DNA of 64,000 bases, taken from positions 472,993-536,992 of the forward strand of contig NW_005195736.1 of assembly GCF_000372725.1 (NCBI RefSeq), in the 5' to 3' direction. This stretch comes from Emiliania huxleyi CCMP1516. Taxonomy: Eukaryota; Haptophyta; Isochrysidales; Noelaerhabdaceae. The position numbers and the translations under genes were made by a program. The notes under the pieces were generated by a model that was not told where the DNA came from, did not search any database, and saw nothing but the letters and a program-made list of their open reading frames with translations. Below are positions 31,334 through 45,859 of this stretch, piece after piece; position 1 is the stretch's first letter, and every line of letters starts with the position of its first letter.

Positions 31334-32204
31334 GGCGAGCGAGGAGGTGGCAGTAGCGGCGGAGGCAGAGGGAGTCACTCGCTGAGCGGGACGATAGCGG
31401 GAAGCTCCGGCCTTGTCGACGTGATAGGAGTTCACACTCACACCTCTTTACCAACCCAAGGGAGGGATGGGAGGACGGCACGCCGCCACCACACCTATAG
31501 GAGAAGAATTCTACGAAAAGTCCCTCTCACAGCAGACTCAACTCGCATACGCTCACCCATAGAATTGTCACCGCCAGTGAGTGCGAGATAGGGCTAGCGG
31601 CTGGCGGCTTTCTTCTAGCCCCTGAGGAGAGTGACCAGAGACACCTCACATGACCCCACACACGGTCTAGTCCGGCCTCGCGGTCGGCGGAGATTGCTAG
31701 AGGACGAGCAAGCCTGCTCTAGCCTCACGCGTTCTCCCCTGTCGTCTGTTGTGTTGTTGTGCCCTTGTTTGTTCTCGTGGCACCTTGGAGTGCTGGGGGG
31801 GGGCGACAGGGAGGATGTGGCCTTGAGTTATGTGTACGCCAACTCAGGGTGTGTGGCAGCCAGCTGGCTGTGTGTCTTGTGAGCTTGTTTGTGTCTGTGT
31901 GTCGTTCGTGCGTGTCGTCATCATCTGTCCCGCGTCCACCCATACGGCTTTACCGCGTTGGTGTCCAGTCTGAGCCCGACTGTTGTTCATCTTTCTACAT
32001 ACATACATAGGTCATAGCAGACTGGCGAAGAGAAGAAACATTCTAGGATTTTGTTTTTTCTTGTCGAAGTTGTCTCCGTTTCTTACAAACAAGAAGCCGC
32101 AAAAAAACAAATGCAGTCCAACACCACCAAGCGAGAGCGGAAGCGGAGCGAGATCCTGGGGGGTTGGCTGCCACGAAGAAAACAGGACCAAAGCAGTCAT
32201 CATG
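31334..32204. other. Intergenic region, no gene recognised
   Basis: It lies between the 5' end of the amino-acid transporter and the 3' end of the ankyrin gene. Short TG-rich patches (31735-31920) are present, and the largest frames show no family signal. Confidence 0.4.
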
Positions 32205-34089
32205 TCATCGCACCACCACCCTTGGCAGCACAAAGCCGCGCCAGATGTCCGCCAGCTCTGGAGCCGCTCCCTCGCGGCTGTCGAAGCGCTCCTCGTCCCA
32301 GGCGATCAGGTAGCCCAGCCGCATCACCTCGACCGCCCGCTTGCGAGCCGCTGTCGGGAAGAGCTCGTGCGACTGCGGCGACCACTCCGCCGCCTTGAGG
32401 ATGAGCCTGCCCACCTCCACCGCCTCGGCCGCTGGCTCCAGGCTGGCCGGCCTGAGGGAGGGCAGAGGCGTGGGGTGTGTCCAAAGAGAGGATCCGGCGA
32501 GTCGGGGAGAGACCATTTCAGTGCGCGCCTCAGTGCGAGTGCCTTGGCCTCGCCCGCCACGCGCACGCCGAAGCGGCCCGTCGAAGCGTTGGCGGAGACG
32601 ACGACGCCGACCTTGCCGTTCATCGAGGGCCGCGAGACGAGAGAGCGGATCTCGACTGTAGAACCGACGGCCGCAGCGGTCGGATCCGACTCGCTCCACG
32701 AGCAGAGTAGGCGCGCCCGCTCGAGGGCAGAAGGCGCGCCGGCGAGCGGGTCGGCGCCGCCGCGCAGCAGCGCCCGCGCCCGCTCGACGGTGAGCGCCTG
32801 CGGAAGAGGGACAATGGGCGTGAGGACAGCGCGCTCACGCCTTCGGCCGCTAGTCTCGGGCACGCCTCGAGATGCTGGAGCGGCGTCCAGCCGCGGCTGG
32901 CGACCAGCCAGGCGGCGAGGTCGGCGTGGCCTTCTTCGGTTGCAACCTCCTCGGGCGTGCCGAAGGGCGTAGCGGCGCGGGAGGCGCCGTAGGAGGAGAG
33001 GAGCTTGACGACCTCGAGGTGGCCCTTGTAGCACGCGATGTACAGCGGCGTGGTGCCATCGTTCATCGCTTGGTCTATCGCCGCGCCAGCCTCGAGGAGC
33101 AGCCGGGCGCACTCGAGCTGGCCCTCCTGGCACGCCATGTACAGCGGAGTGACGCCTTCCACGTCTGCTTGGTCGATCGCCGCGCCAGCCTCGAGGAGCA
33201 GCCTGGCGATTTCGGGGTGGCTGTTTTGGCACGCAATGTACAGCGGCGTAATACCGTCGGAACTGGCTTGGTTGATCGCCGCGCTGGCCTCGAGAAGCAG
33301 CCGGGCGCACTCGAGGTGGCCGTACTCGCACGCGATGTACAGCGGCGTGGCGCCTGCCTCGTCCGCCTGGTCCATCGCGACGCCGGCCTCGAGAAGCAGC
33401 CGGGCGCACTCGAGCTGCCCCATCTCGCACGCGATGTACAGAGGCGTGGCGCCGTTCTGCCTGGCTTGGTTGACCGCTGCGCTCGCCTCGAGGAGCAGCC
33501 GCACGCACTCGAGGTGGTCCTCCTGGCTCGCTATGAACAGCGGCGTGGTACCCTCCTTGTCGGCCTGGCCGACTGAAGCGCTGGCCTCGAGAAGCAGCTG
33601 GGCGCACTCGAAATGCCCCTCCTGGCACGCAACGTACAGTGGCGTGAAGCCTTCAGCGTCTGCTTGGTTGACCGCGGCGCCAGCCTCGAGGAGCAGCCGA
33701 ACGCAGCCGATCTCGCCAGCCAAGCTCGCAGCGCTCAGCGGCGTGAGGCCATCGTTCATGGCTTGGTCGGTCGCCGCGCCAACCTCGAGGAGCAGCCGGG
33801 CGCACTCGAGGTGGCCCTTGTCGCTCGCGACGAGCAGCGCTGAAGCGCCGCCGCCAGTCGTCGCCCCCACGCTCGCGCCGCCCTCGAGCAGCAGCCGGAC
33901 CACCTCGGCCTGCCCGTGACGAGCGGCCCAGGTCAGCAGCGTGTCCTGCTTCTCGGTGTCGTGCCGCGCGTCGAGCTGGGCCGCGAGCGACGTGCCGCGC
34001 GTCCCCTGCCCAGACAGGAAGCCGCGCAGCCAGGCCAGGTCGCCCCGAGCCAGGTCGGCGAGCCGGGTTGGGAGGATGGCGCCGCTCAT
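32205..34089 (-). CDS. Ankyrin-repeat protein with SH3-like and conserved C-terminal region, 3 exons
   Basis: Exons 34089-32839, 32797-32514 and 32451-32205 give about 593 aa. Introns are 41 and 62 bases, both GT-AG. Residues 45-400 are about ten ankyrin repeats of the pattern GATPLYIACEMGQLECARLL with linkers LEAGAAIDQAD, nearly uniform and so a recent internal expansion. Exon 2 contains VEIRSLVSRPSMNGKVGVVV, SANASTGRFGVRVAGEAKAL, which looks like a small SH3-like/MYND-associated barrel. Exon 3 has WSPQSHELFPTAARKRAVEV, MRLGYLIAW and ELADIWRGFVLPRVVVR, a C-terminal region I recall from many algal ankyrin proteins (recollection, not searched). No membrane helix or signal peptide is present. 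It is probably a protein-binding scaffold; the partner is unknown. Confidence 0.85.
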
Positions 34090-34790
34090 GTAAGCCAGAA
34101 AGAAGAAAATGAGCTCGGGCTTTCTTGCAACCCGATCCCAATCATCCGGCCCGCTGGGTGCGCTTCTTAGCTCCCCGGCCCTGGATGTGCGGTTACTGAC
34201 TGCACTCCAAGTGCAAGGTTTTTGTTTTTTTGTTAATAATAATACTCACGCCTTGGGCGCTGGCCGGCACACCTAGGTAGAGGTCAGTAAGCTACAGACA
34301 TGGGCCACTTACCTAAGGTGGAGGTAAAGGACACCGCGCGCTAAACGCTAAATAATAGGTAGGCGGGACAGGTGAGGTATGGGCGCCTCGCCGGACACAC
34401 GCTCGCCCCTCCCTCCCGACGGCCCCGCCCGACACGCTACTCACCCATAGCAGCACCATGCCGGTGTGAACGTCTCAAGAGTACCCCAGGTTTGTGGAGG
34501 GTACCTCAGAGCTGCCGCAGGCCCCCCGCAGAGCACCGCACTGGCGGCTGCGCTCGCGGCTGGGCGGCTGCTGACCTGGGCGGGAGCGGGAGGCGCGGGA
34601 CCCCACATGCCGCTTGCGGCTAGGGCGAGTATCATGTGATCGGCGACGTGTTTGCGGCGTAGCGCCACAATAAAATGACATTCTGCCCGATGATTCCTAG
34701 ACCGAAGAATAAATCATGCTCTGAGGCGACTCTCAACAAGTCTCGCCACTGCCAACCAGCCACAACCTGTGCTGCAGCGCAACTAACTCG
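34090..34790. other. Intergenic region, no gene recognised
   Basis: It is AT-richer than its surroundings near 34205-34250 (TTTTTTTGTTAATAATAATA) and contains a tandem of CACCTAGGTAGAGGTCAGT / CACTTACCTAAGGTGGAGGT around 34270-34330. No coding signal is seen. Confidence 0.4.
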
Positions 34791-35051
34791 CTAACACTGG
34801 CTGACTGGACGCCGGCGATCGCCTCTGGGCCTGGGTTGTAGGAGCATGATGAAGCCAGCGGCAGAGACGGCAGCAGCAAACGCTATGCCCGGCAGGTCGC
34901 CGATGATATCTGCAACCAGTCTCTGGTACGGGTCCACCGGGTCACCGGTGACGCGTACGGCCGCACACGTGCCACCACGAGTGACGAACGAGCCGTACGC
35001 CTGGCACAACCGGCTCGACGGCAGCGAGAGTGCGGACCAGAGAATATGCAT
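34791..35051 (-). CDS. Small putative membrane protein, 86 aa (doubtful)
   Basis: A frame from ATG 35051 contains a natural-looking C-terminal part: VRVTGDPVDPYQRLVADIIG, followed by a hydrophobic helix LPGIAFAAAVSAAGFIMLL and a basic tail. No family is recognised. It could be a last exon of a larger gene, since the N-terminal 30 residues look less natural. The opposite strand is also open, so coding direction is uncertain. Confidence 0.25.
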   Translation of the reverse strand: MHILWSALSLPSSRLCQAYGSFVTRGGTCAAVRVTGDPVDPYQRLVADIIGDLPGIAFAAAVSAAGFIMLLQPRPRGDRRRPVSQC

Positions 35052-35224
35052 CGAAGGTTGAGAGTGCCAGTGGGGTGGACTCGGGTGGTGGGCACGGAAT
35101 AAAGAGAGAAAAGATACCGAGAAGAAATTCAATCTGTCACATGACAAGCGATCCCACGTCAGTGATTGTGGGGACTACATGATTACACGAAGGGTGGGGG
35201 GGATAACGAAAAAATAGGCGCTGA

Positions 35225-35410
35225 TTCTTTTTATGCCAGCCAGCGCGCGCCAGTCCCGTGCCTAGTGTCGTGCGAGAGAGTTCATGGCACGGTAAAATTC
35301 TTTCTCTAAATATCGCAGCCTTTCGAAGCCTTTGCTGCCTCGTTTGCATATGACTGTGTTAGTGCCAGTGCGCGCCAGTCCCGTGCCCAGTCCTGTGCCC
35401 AGTCCCTCTG
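35225..35410 (+). repeat. Two tandem copies of the CCAGTCCCGTGCC leader-like repeat
   Basis: Copy 1 (35235-35305) reads CGCGCCAGTCCCGTGCCTAG, then TCGTGCGAGAGAGTT. Copy 2 (35355-35405) reads AGTGCCAGTGCGCGCCAGTC, then CCCAGTCCTGTGCCCAGT. Both resemble the leader of RCC1 copy B and the repeat at 58.7 kb. Both are followed by TAAATATCGCA, which suggests that an additional unit was duplicated with them. No confident gene starts downstream. Confidence 0.6.
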
Positions 35411-35639
35411 TAAATATCGCACAGCCTGTGCATATGACGGCCGCCCGCCTGCTGCGCTCGTGCGGTGGCACCTTCGTAACCTTCCTGCTCTGGCCAGCAC
35501 TCTGCTTGATTGCCTCTCCGTACTACGTTCTCGTTATCTCGCCATTTATCGCGCTCGGCCTCTGCAGCTCCGACGCTGCTGTCGGCGTGGGCGTCGCATT
35601 CCATATCTGATTCCGATGATGCTCTTCGTCGACCTGCCG

Positions 35640-36035
35640 ATTGCTGTCTTATTTTTCGCGGCACAACTGATCGACCGCCCGCCTGCAGCCACCGGGTAGC
35701 CGCCGCTCTCTCGGCGTCGTGTAAAAGGCCTCGTCCCTCGAGGTCGGATGCGACGACCGCGCGCGCGAGCAGCTCCGTCTGGCTCTCCGAGTGCGAGCAG
35801 CTTGCGTATGAGCCGTTGTGCAGGTCCGCGCAGCGCCAGAGCAGTCGCAGGAGGAAGAGGCAGCGCCGACCGTCTCGCGAAAGCGCGGCGCGTCCTCGGA
35901 GCCAGTCGTGTCGAGGTAGCGCGCGGCCGCGTTGTTGCCGTCGGCGATGTCGTCCCATGGCGTCAGGCTGCCGCCATTGCACGTGTTATAGTCGAACGCC
36001 GCCTTTTCCCAGTAGCCGGCCGGGACCTTCTCTTG
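35640..36035 (-). pseudogene. Exon fragment of an unidentified secreted/Cys-containing protein
   Basis: On the minus strand 36035-35860 reads naturally as EKVPAGYWEKAAFDYNTCNG, GSLTPWDDIADGNNA, YLDTTGSEDAPRFRETV. From about 35870 the natural-looking frame changes to LFLLRLLWRCADLHNGSYAS, CSHSESQTELLARAVV, AERAAATRWLQAG, ending near 35640. A frame change without an evident intron suggests decay or an error. The family is not recognised. No start codon with good context is seen. Confidence 0.3.
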
Positions 36036-36710
36036 CCTATAATTAATGTACTTGAGTTGTAAAGAAAAGAACGAAAAACAAGATGGAACGGGGAGGTGCG
36101 TCGCTTCTTTATTCCTGTGTCGAGCCTGTCGCTGTGAGAGAGACTTCGCGCGATTAAATTCTTTATTCCGCGAACTCGGCCGTCCCTATTGTCCGGACCT
36201 TTTACGATGCCGATCGTGCTCGCGTTGCCCGCTGTCTTCTTCGTCGGGAGTGCGGTCGGCGCTGGTTTCGGCTCGGCGCTCGGCGTCGCCACGGGCGCGG
36301 CAGTGCTGCGCCGTCAGGGCCTCTTCTCGCCAGGATCAGTGCCCCCATCGCAGCACCGCACAAAGGAGGCGGCGCTCGTGATGGCGTGAAGCAAGGGCTC
36401 ACCAAAAAATGGGCGTGGGAATGCACACACCAGCTGTAAGCATGTTGCTCGCAGCGGCGGGGCCGCAGGTGCAGGAAGAGTGAGAGGAGTGTGCGCGCCA
36501 CCAGCGCCACACCGCACACGCACATCCGTGCCACATATACACATATCACACACGAGAAAACAAAAGGCTTTGTCCACGTTTAAACTTTATGAAAGGCCCT
36601 CGGCCTCGCGTTTTCCTCTCTCTTCCTCTTCCACTCACAGTAACTTGTTGATGAAAAATATCGCCCGATACGCTCCCCCGAGCTGCGGTGCTGCGCCCTC
36701 CTCTCCCCCC
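36036..36710. other. Intergenic region; one short hydrophobic frame
   Basis: A plus frame from ATG 36207 (MPIVLALPAVFFVGSAVGAG, about 60 residues) has one hydrophobic segment followed by a basic tail, but no family or start evidence. Otherwise nothing is recognised. Confidence 0.25.
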
Positions 36711-38248
36711 TCACCCCAGCATCCCGGGCCACGAGCCTGATCGATTGGACCGCCGTCGTGAGCGCTCAAGCTCGGCGATGCGGTCCGCCTGCTGCTGGAT
36801 GAGAGCCTTCGCGTCGGCCAGCTGCAGGCGCAACTGCTCGAGGCCAAGCTCGCTCCTCCTCGGCTTGCTGCTGCCTTCGGCGCGCCCCAGCCGCGCCGGC
36901 CGCGCCGCCGCACTGCTGTTGCCCTCCTCGCCCTGCCCCCCGTGGCGCTGGCCGCGGCGGCCCGGCTGCCCCTCCCTCGCGCCCTGCGCAACGGCACCGT
37001 GCCTCGGCAGCCGCGACGACGCGTTAGTGGGGCGCGGAAGCGCTCCCATCTCGGTGCAGCGCCGCTGCAGCGGCGTCGGCGCCATGCCAGCGCAGTTTGA
37101 GGTGTACCCCGGGATGGCATCCGCGTCGCAGCTGCCCCCGGCCCCGCCGGCAGGCGACCACACGCGGCGCAGCGTGTCGAAGGTGCAGTGCGACCCCTGC
37201 CTGCACGGCAAGGGCGGAGGGGCGGGCGCTCAAACGATGCACACTACCAGCGCCTGCCGCCTCGACGCGGCCACGTGCGCCGGTGAGAGGCCGCAGGGTT
37301 GGGGGCATCTAGCGGCTCTTGCCGAAGCATCCGTCCGAGAAAGAAGTCGAGGCCGGTGTGCGCCACGTTCCCGAGCTGGCAGGTGGCGCGGAGCCGGCGC
37401 GTGTGGAAGAAGTAGAGTCCCCAAAAATGGTGCGGCGCCAGGTTGTTGAAGCGGAGGCCGCGCTTGATGAGCGCGGCGTACTTTGCAAACTGCGTCGACG
37501 TCTCGGCGAAGCCGGTCGCGACCTCGGCGTCTGCCACAAAGAACCAGTCGATGTTGACCGAGTTTGCGCACCAGTCGAGCGTCGCGTTGACGCGGCGGCG
37601 CCGCTCCTCGTGCGCGCCGCACCTCCGGCCGAGGACCTCGCTCCGCGGCTCGAGGATCGCAAAAGACCCGTTCGAGGATGGCTGAGGGGCGTGGCGGGCG
37701 CGCGAGGCGCGCGGGCGCGGCGCCGGCGCGGCCTCGCGCGTCTCGCAGTCATAGGGCAGCCACAGCCGCGTGGCCGACCCGGCGCGGACGACGGGAAGGT
37801 CGCTGTGCCAGAAGAGGTCGTGCCGCATCATCACGACCGTGTGGTGGTCGCCGATCGCGTGCCCGCGGGCGGCCTCGCGCACCACCCACCCCGCGCGCAT
37901 ATCGAGCGCGAGCCGCATGCCGAGCAGCGCCCACCGCGTCCTCCGGCAGTAGTTGAGCTTGATCCCGGCGCAGCTCAGCGAGCCGTTCTGCGTCGCGTGC
38001 TGCGACGCCACCGGCTGCCAGTGCGCGTCCATCGCCGCCGAGAGCTCCGGGTTCCACGACTGCACAAAGACGTCGAGCGGTCCCGACCGCCGCCACGGCT
38101 CGACGACGCGGCTCGCTATGCTCTCGGCGCACGCCCGCCAGAGATGCTCGTCGCCCGGCTCGCCTTGCTTGAGGCTCGCGGAGCGCTTCTCGTAGGTGCC
38201 GACGCGGCCGTAGAGGATCAGCGCCGCGCCGAGCGAGCGTAGGGCCAT
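36711..38248 (-). CDS. Glycosyltransferase-like algal protein, 2 exons
   Basis: Exons 38248-37323 and 37200-36711 join in phase 2 through a GC-AG intron whose first bases (GCA) equal the first bases of exon 2, giving about 471 aa. The N-terminus has a short hydrophobic start (ALRSLGAALILYGRVG), then DVFVQSWNPELSAAMDAHW, YCRRTRWALLG, VVMMRHDLFWHSDLPVV and DWFFVADAEVA. The combination resembles Golgi glycosyltransferases of a lineage-specific algal family: a nucleotide-sugar-type fold with RHDLFW and a DxD-like VADAE. Exon 2 adds a conserved Cys region (GSHCTFDTLRRVW, IPGYTSNCAGM) and a C-terminal coiled coil (LEQLRLQLADAKALIQQQAD). An alternative start upstream of 38248 has no ATG. Sugar donor and acceptor are unknown. 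Confidence 0.65.
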
Positions 38249-38428
38249 GTGGCAGCGACCCCTGCCACCGGGACCGGAGAGCAAGCGTTGCTCAACGAAA
38301 TAAAAAGGCTCGCGTACAGCGGTGAAGCGCTTCACCCTCTCTATACTCTAACTACGGCTTTAACCAACAGACTCCATTTGCTCCAAACATGTCAACGCCT
38401 CTCGACGCATCGCACTAGGCCGCGAGTC

Positions 38429-41643
<3,215 letters not shown>

Positions 41644-42250
41644 TGGGTCTGGCAGCGAAGTGCTCAACACAGGCAAAGCACAGGTGCGCCGGACTTGATC
41701 TGCCGGTCCAGCCTGCTGTGAAAACAGACGCGTCTGGCCGAGGCTCGCCCCTCTCGGGTTGACTCGGCCAGACTAATAAAACCCCGAGAGGCGTGGGAGT
41801 ACCTCGCCAGACTTGGGGGCGGGTCGGCTTTCATTCTCTCTATGGAGTGCGAGGTATCTCGACTGTTGCCATCCCAACCAAACTGTCACTCGCGCGTTGG
41901 AGACTTGGAGTAGGTAGGGAGCTGCGGTGGGTGGCTTTGCCTTTGCCTCCGTGCTCCGTTCACGTTGCTGTCTTGGGTCTCCGTTATACTGCTGGGACAA
42001 TGCGCAACAGCAGTTTCTTGCTGCGTGGCGGGGGCCTAGCACCTGCACTTCTACACACACACACATCCGGGTTGTGCTTGATGCTGCGCTGCGAGCGAGG
42101 GTTTATGAGTGGGAGGTTCTGTGGGTCTCGACTCTCGTGTTAGAGCGGGCGAAGGCACACATACACAGGGCGAAGGCCGAAGGCACACAGGCAGGCAGGC
42201 AGGGCGAAGGCACACACCACCACAGGGCGAAGGCACGCACACACACACAC
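41644..42250. other. Intergenic region, no gene recognised
   Basis: It holds the divergent promoters of the GH1 gene and the Cys-rich gene. A tandem of GGCGAAGGCACACA units lies at about 42150-42235 and an (AC)n tract at about 42050 and 42240. Confidence 0.4.
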
Positions 42251-42254
42251 GGCT

Positions 42255-44252
42255 CACCCGAATATGAGACGAGCGGCTTCGCCTGCTCGGCGTGGTGCAA
42301 GGCGAGCCCGCAACCGTGGACCAAGAAGTGTGGCTGGCCTGGCTGCGTGGATTGCCCCGTTTGCAGCACGGGTGGGTGCAGCCGAGATATGGCCGAGGCC
42401 TTAGCGAGATGACACCGCCTCGTCTAGAGAGGGTCCATGGCCCTCCCATAGGCACCTGCCAGCCGTTTTGCGCGAAGAGCACTCGATCGTGGGAGGAGCT
42501 GTGCCATTGGGAGCACTGCGACGGCTGCCCCCAATGTGCCCCGCCTTCTGCGCCGCCCTTCCCGCCTGCACCGCCCGGACCGCCTTCTGCGCCGCCCTTC
42601 CCGCCTGCACCGCCCGGACCGCCTTCTGCGCCGCCGCCGTCACAACCCCTCGCGGTCGGCCCGCTCTGCCCGCTGGGCCCCTCCTGGACAGCGAACCCGT
42701 CGATCATGTGCTCCTCAGGCAACGTGTTGCAGGTGACTGGCGGTGATCAGAGCATGCGCACCACCGACGCGCAATTCTTCAGCAGCGCGACGATCACGGC
42801 GTCGTTCCCGCGTGTCGACTACTGCGACGACCACTTCATCGTCCTCTCGTCGAGCGACTCCTTCTCCTGGAGCTGGGGCTCAGAGTCGACGGCGATCAAG
42901 TTTGTCTGGAATTGCGCTACCAAGTACGTCTACTTGCCAAGCTCGAGCACAGAGCAGGCGCCTTGCGACGTGTACGGCGACATCAACATCGGCATCACGA
43001 TCAACGACACGGCACCGTGACATTCACCGACGACGTGGGCTGCGGCTCACTGGCCCAGTCGGGCATCACGCTTCCCGACAACCCGCTCTATCTCTACGTC
43101 GGCGCCGATTGCGACGGTTGCACCACGCAGTGGTACGAGCTGAGCGTCTCAGCGGGTGTTGCATCGCCGTCGCCACCTCAGCCCCCCCCGCAAGACTGCT
43201 CAAGCCTAGCCGACGGAGGCGTTGCTCTTAGTACGTGCTCATCGGTGGTATCATCGGGCAGCTGCTGTCAGATGGTTGCCCTGGGGTGGTGCCAGCAGGC
43301 GTGCTGCTCGGCAGGGGTAGACTGTGCCTCTTCGGGGCAGTCTCCGCCGCCATCCCCATCGGCACTTCCATCGACATCGCCGCTTCCTTCGCCGCCTCCG
43401 CCGCCGTCGCCGTGCGTCTCCCGCTGGTTCAGCCCGGGCAACACGCTTGCGGACGAGGCGCATGTGCAGCTGCCGCGCGTCGCCGGCGTCAGGGCCGTCT
43501 CGTGTTGGCTGCGAATGGACGCCGCGCAAGACACTTTCTCCTGGGACTACCTCTTCGATGCGCGGCCAGGGTTGGGCTCCGGATGGTTTGCGATCGTGGG
43601 GGGCGGCAGCATGTCCATCGGCTCGAACTGGGTAGTCAGGAAGTACTACTCTTACGAGAGCGGCACGCCCGTCGCCTTCTCATCGATGCCCCGCTACGAC
43701 GCGTGGATCTTCGTGTACGCACAGTCGAACGTCGCCTTCACGGACGACATCACCCTGCACTCGCGCTACTCTCGCGACGAGGACCTCGCGGCCAAGATCG
43801 CCTCCTTCACGATTTGGGGCGACGCCCTCACGGACGCGGTGGTTGGCCTCGCTGGTGGAATGTTGCCAGACACGAAGACGCCGCTCGCCTCCTTCGTGGC
43901 TGACCAGGCCCAGCTCCCGACGAGTGCCTGGCCGACCCCCGACGGGTCGCTCACGGCCATTATTCAGGCGGGCGCGGGCGCTAATTCCGGACCCCTCGCT
44001 GCGGAGATTGGGCTGCCCGCGTGCATCGAGTATCCTTACGCGCTGATGCCTCCGTCGCCTCCGTCGCCGCCGGCAGCGCCGGCCCCTCCGTCACCACCTC
44101 CGTCGCCGCCACCGGCGACGCCTTCGCCACCGGCGCCACCCGCGCCACCGCCGCCACCGGACCTTGATGTAGTGCATGGGCCGCAGCTGGCGGGTGCTGT
44201 CATCTCATCTGAGGACATTCCGGCCTTCTTTCCAGAACCCAGGCCAGCATGA
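42255..44252 (+). CDS. Cys-rich, proline-stalk, lectin/LamG-like surface protein (frame interrupted once)
   Basis: A first exon ends at about 42376 with ACSAWCKASPQPWTKKCGWP, CVDCPVC. After a ~65-base GT-AG intron, exon 2 gives a second copy of the module, CQPFCAKSTRSWEELCHW, CDGCPQC. A PPSAPPFPPAPPGP stalk follows, then a beta-sandwich-like domain (SSATITASFPRVDYCDDHFI, IKFVWNCATKYVYL). Near 43010 the natural reading moves to another frame, as if one base were missing. It continues as TVTFTDDVGCGSLAQSGITL, a six-Cys domain (LGWCQQACCSAGVDC), a Ser/Pro spacer and a LamG/pentraxin-like domain (VSCWLRMDAAQDTFSWDYLF, ASFTIWGDALTDAVVGLAGG). A final Ser-Pro tail ends at 44252. It is probably secreted or wall-bound carbohydrate-binding protein. 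The 5' end was not found. The break could be an error or real damage. Confidence 0.6.
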
Positions 44253-44685
44253 GCACCACGGCGGTGAGAGGTTGAGGTGCGCACCTCAACCTCTCACAGA
44301 CCAGCGCATAGCGCCATAGGACGTATTTTCTTCTCATAACAAGGCTGTGAACTCCCACTCGATACCTCCCCAGTCTCAGCCACAAGGACTAGGTGCGCTA
44401 GCGCTATTGGGTGGAGACTCGCGGTGTGCAGTTCGCTTCCCACCACGAGGCGAAGCCGAGTGCGCCGCGAGGAAAGAGGGTCTATGCCGGCACCCCTTTG
44501 GGTCCCCGCTAGTCGCGAGGCGGCTGTGCCGAGGGGCCCTCGCGCGTAACTGAGTCGCCTGTCAGCCTGAGACTTCCCGTGGTACTTGGTTCGGGGTCCC
44601 CTGTCTTGTGTGTCCCCGCGGTCGGCGCTCATCCGGTGTGCCCCTCGAGGGACGGCCGCGCCGCCCTGGGTCGCCCTTCTCTGCA
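44253..44685. other. Intergenic region with a TATTTTCTTCTCATAACAAG repeat
   Basis: The repeat at 44323-44362 (through GGCTGTGAAC and CCACTCGA) is shared with 58789-58826. A palindromic GAGAGGTTGAGGTGCGCACC TCAACCTCTC sequence at 44266-44297 could form a hairpin about 15 bases after the stop of the preceding gene. No gene is recognised. Confidence 0.5.
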
Positions 44686-45564
44686 ATGCGGCTCGCGCTG
44701 CTGGTCTCGTACGACGGCACGCCGTACCGCGGCTGGACCGACCTGCGAGACGTCGCTCTCCGCCCCGCGCTGGCCCGCGTGCTTGGCTGCTCGGAGAGCG
44801 ACCTGCAGCCGGGCCAGCAGCCGTCGCTGCCACTCCTCGAGGCTGCCAGCCGCACCGATGCCGGCGTGCACGCAGCCGGGCAGGTCTGCACGCTCTCGCT
44901 CGACGACGCGGTGCCGCCCGATCGCCGGAGCCGCCTCGACACCGCCCGGCTCGCCTACTCGCTCAACGCGCTGCTGCCGCCAGAGGTGTGCGTGCGCTGC
45001 GCCGCGCTCGTCGCCGACGGCTTTGACGTGCGCTCCAACGTCGGCAAGCAGTACACCTACCGGCTGTCGACGGCGAGCACGCGCGACCCGCTCCGGAGAC
45101 TGCACGAGTGGCATGTGCCGCCGCGTCGCGGCCGGCCCGGCTGGGACGCCGCCGCAGTGGCGTCGACGGCGGCGGCGATGCTCGGGACGCACTCGTTCGC
45201 CGCGTTCGGCAACCGGCCGCGCGGCGGCGAGCGGAGCGTCGAGGTCGACCCGGTGTGCACCCTCTCGGAGCTGCGCCTCTCGCAGGGTGGCCTCTCCGAG
45301 GCCTCCTCGGCCGGGCGATGGGCCTTCACCGTCCGCGGCGACCGTTTCTTGTACAAGATGGTTCGGAACCTGGTGGGCAGCCTGGTGAAGGTTGGCTACG
45401 GCGAGATGGAGGGCGGCGAACTACTCGAGGCGCTCGCGGACGGACGCTTCCGCCGCGGCGAGTCTGTGCCGATCACAGCTCCGCCGCACGGCCTGGTGCT
45501 GGATAGCGTCGAGTATGCGGCTGGAGAAGACCCGTTTTCGAGTAGCAGCGCTGGTTTAAATTGA
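44686..45564 (+). CDS. truA: tRNA pseudouridine synthase, TruA family
   Basis: Intronless, 292 aa from ATG 44686. Converts uridines in the tRNA anticodon arm (positions 38-40 in bacterial TruA; related sites in the eukaryotic Pus family) to pseudouridine. The start LALLVSYDGTPYRGW is the first strand with the YDGTxYxGW signature. The catalytic Asp is in ASRTDAGVHAAGQV (about 59), then NVGKQYTYRLSTAST (family KxYxY), HSFAAFGNR (about 165) and RFLYKMVRNLVGSLVKVGYG near the C-terminus, the typical FLYHMVRNLVG region. Length and motif spacing are standard for the bacterial/organellar type, so a plastid or mitochondrial location is possible, though no clear leader precedes it. Upstream in-frame sequence lacks an ATG. 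Confidence 0.9.
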   Translation: MRLALLVSYDGTPYRGWTDLRDVALRPALARVLGCSESDLQPGQQPSLPLLEAASRTDAGVHAAGQVCTLSLDDAVPPDRRSRLDTARLAYSLNALLPPEVCVRCAALVADGFDVRSNVGKQYTYRLSTASTRDPLRRLHEWHVPPRRGRPGWDAAAVASTAAAMLGTHSFAAFGNRPRGGERSVEVDPVCTLSELRLSQGGLSEASSAGRWAFTVRGDRFLYKMVRNLVGSLVKVGYGEMEGGELLEALADGRFRRGESVPITAPPHGLVLDSVEYAAGEDPFSSSSAGLN

Positions 45565-45859
45565 TGCGTCGGAAAACGATAACGAAGTTAGTGAAGAGAG
45601 TGTGGCGGAGAGATGTTGAGAGTGCGACAACGGTTGTGACGCGTGCGCGGCGTGTGTGTGCGCGCGCGCGACAGGACGAGAGGGAGGCGCTGGCTCGCTG
45701 GGCGGACGGAGATAAACCAGAGTTCCGGTGTTCCGCCGAGAAGACGCCACACGACATCAGCACGAGACACGTGCATTGGGGGGGGGGGGGGGTGCGTCCT
45801 TTTGGCGGCACGACGTGAGCTCTCAAGCGCATGCTTGCACAATCATTTCGGGCATCCTC

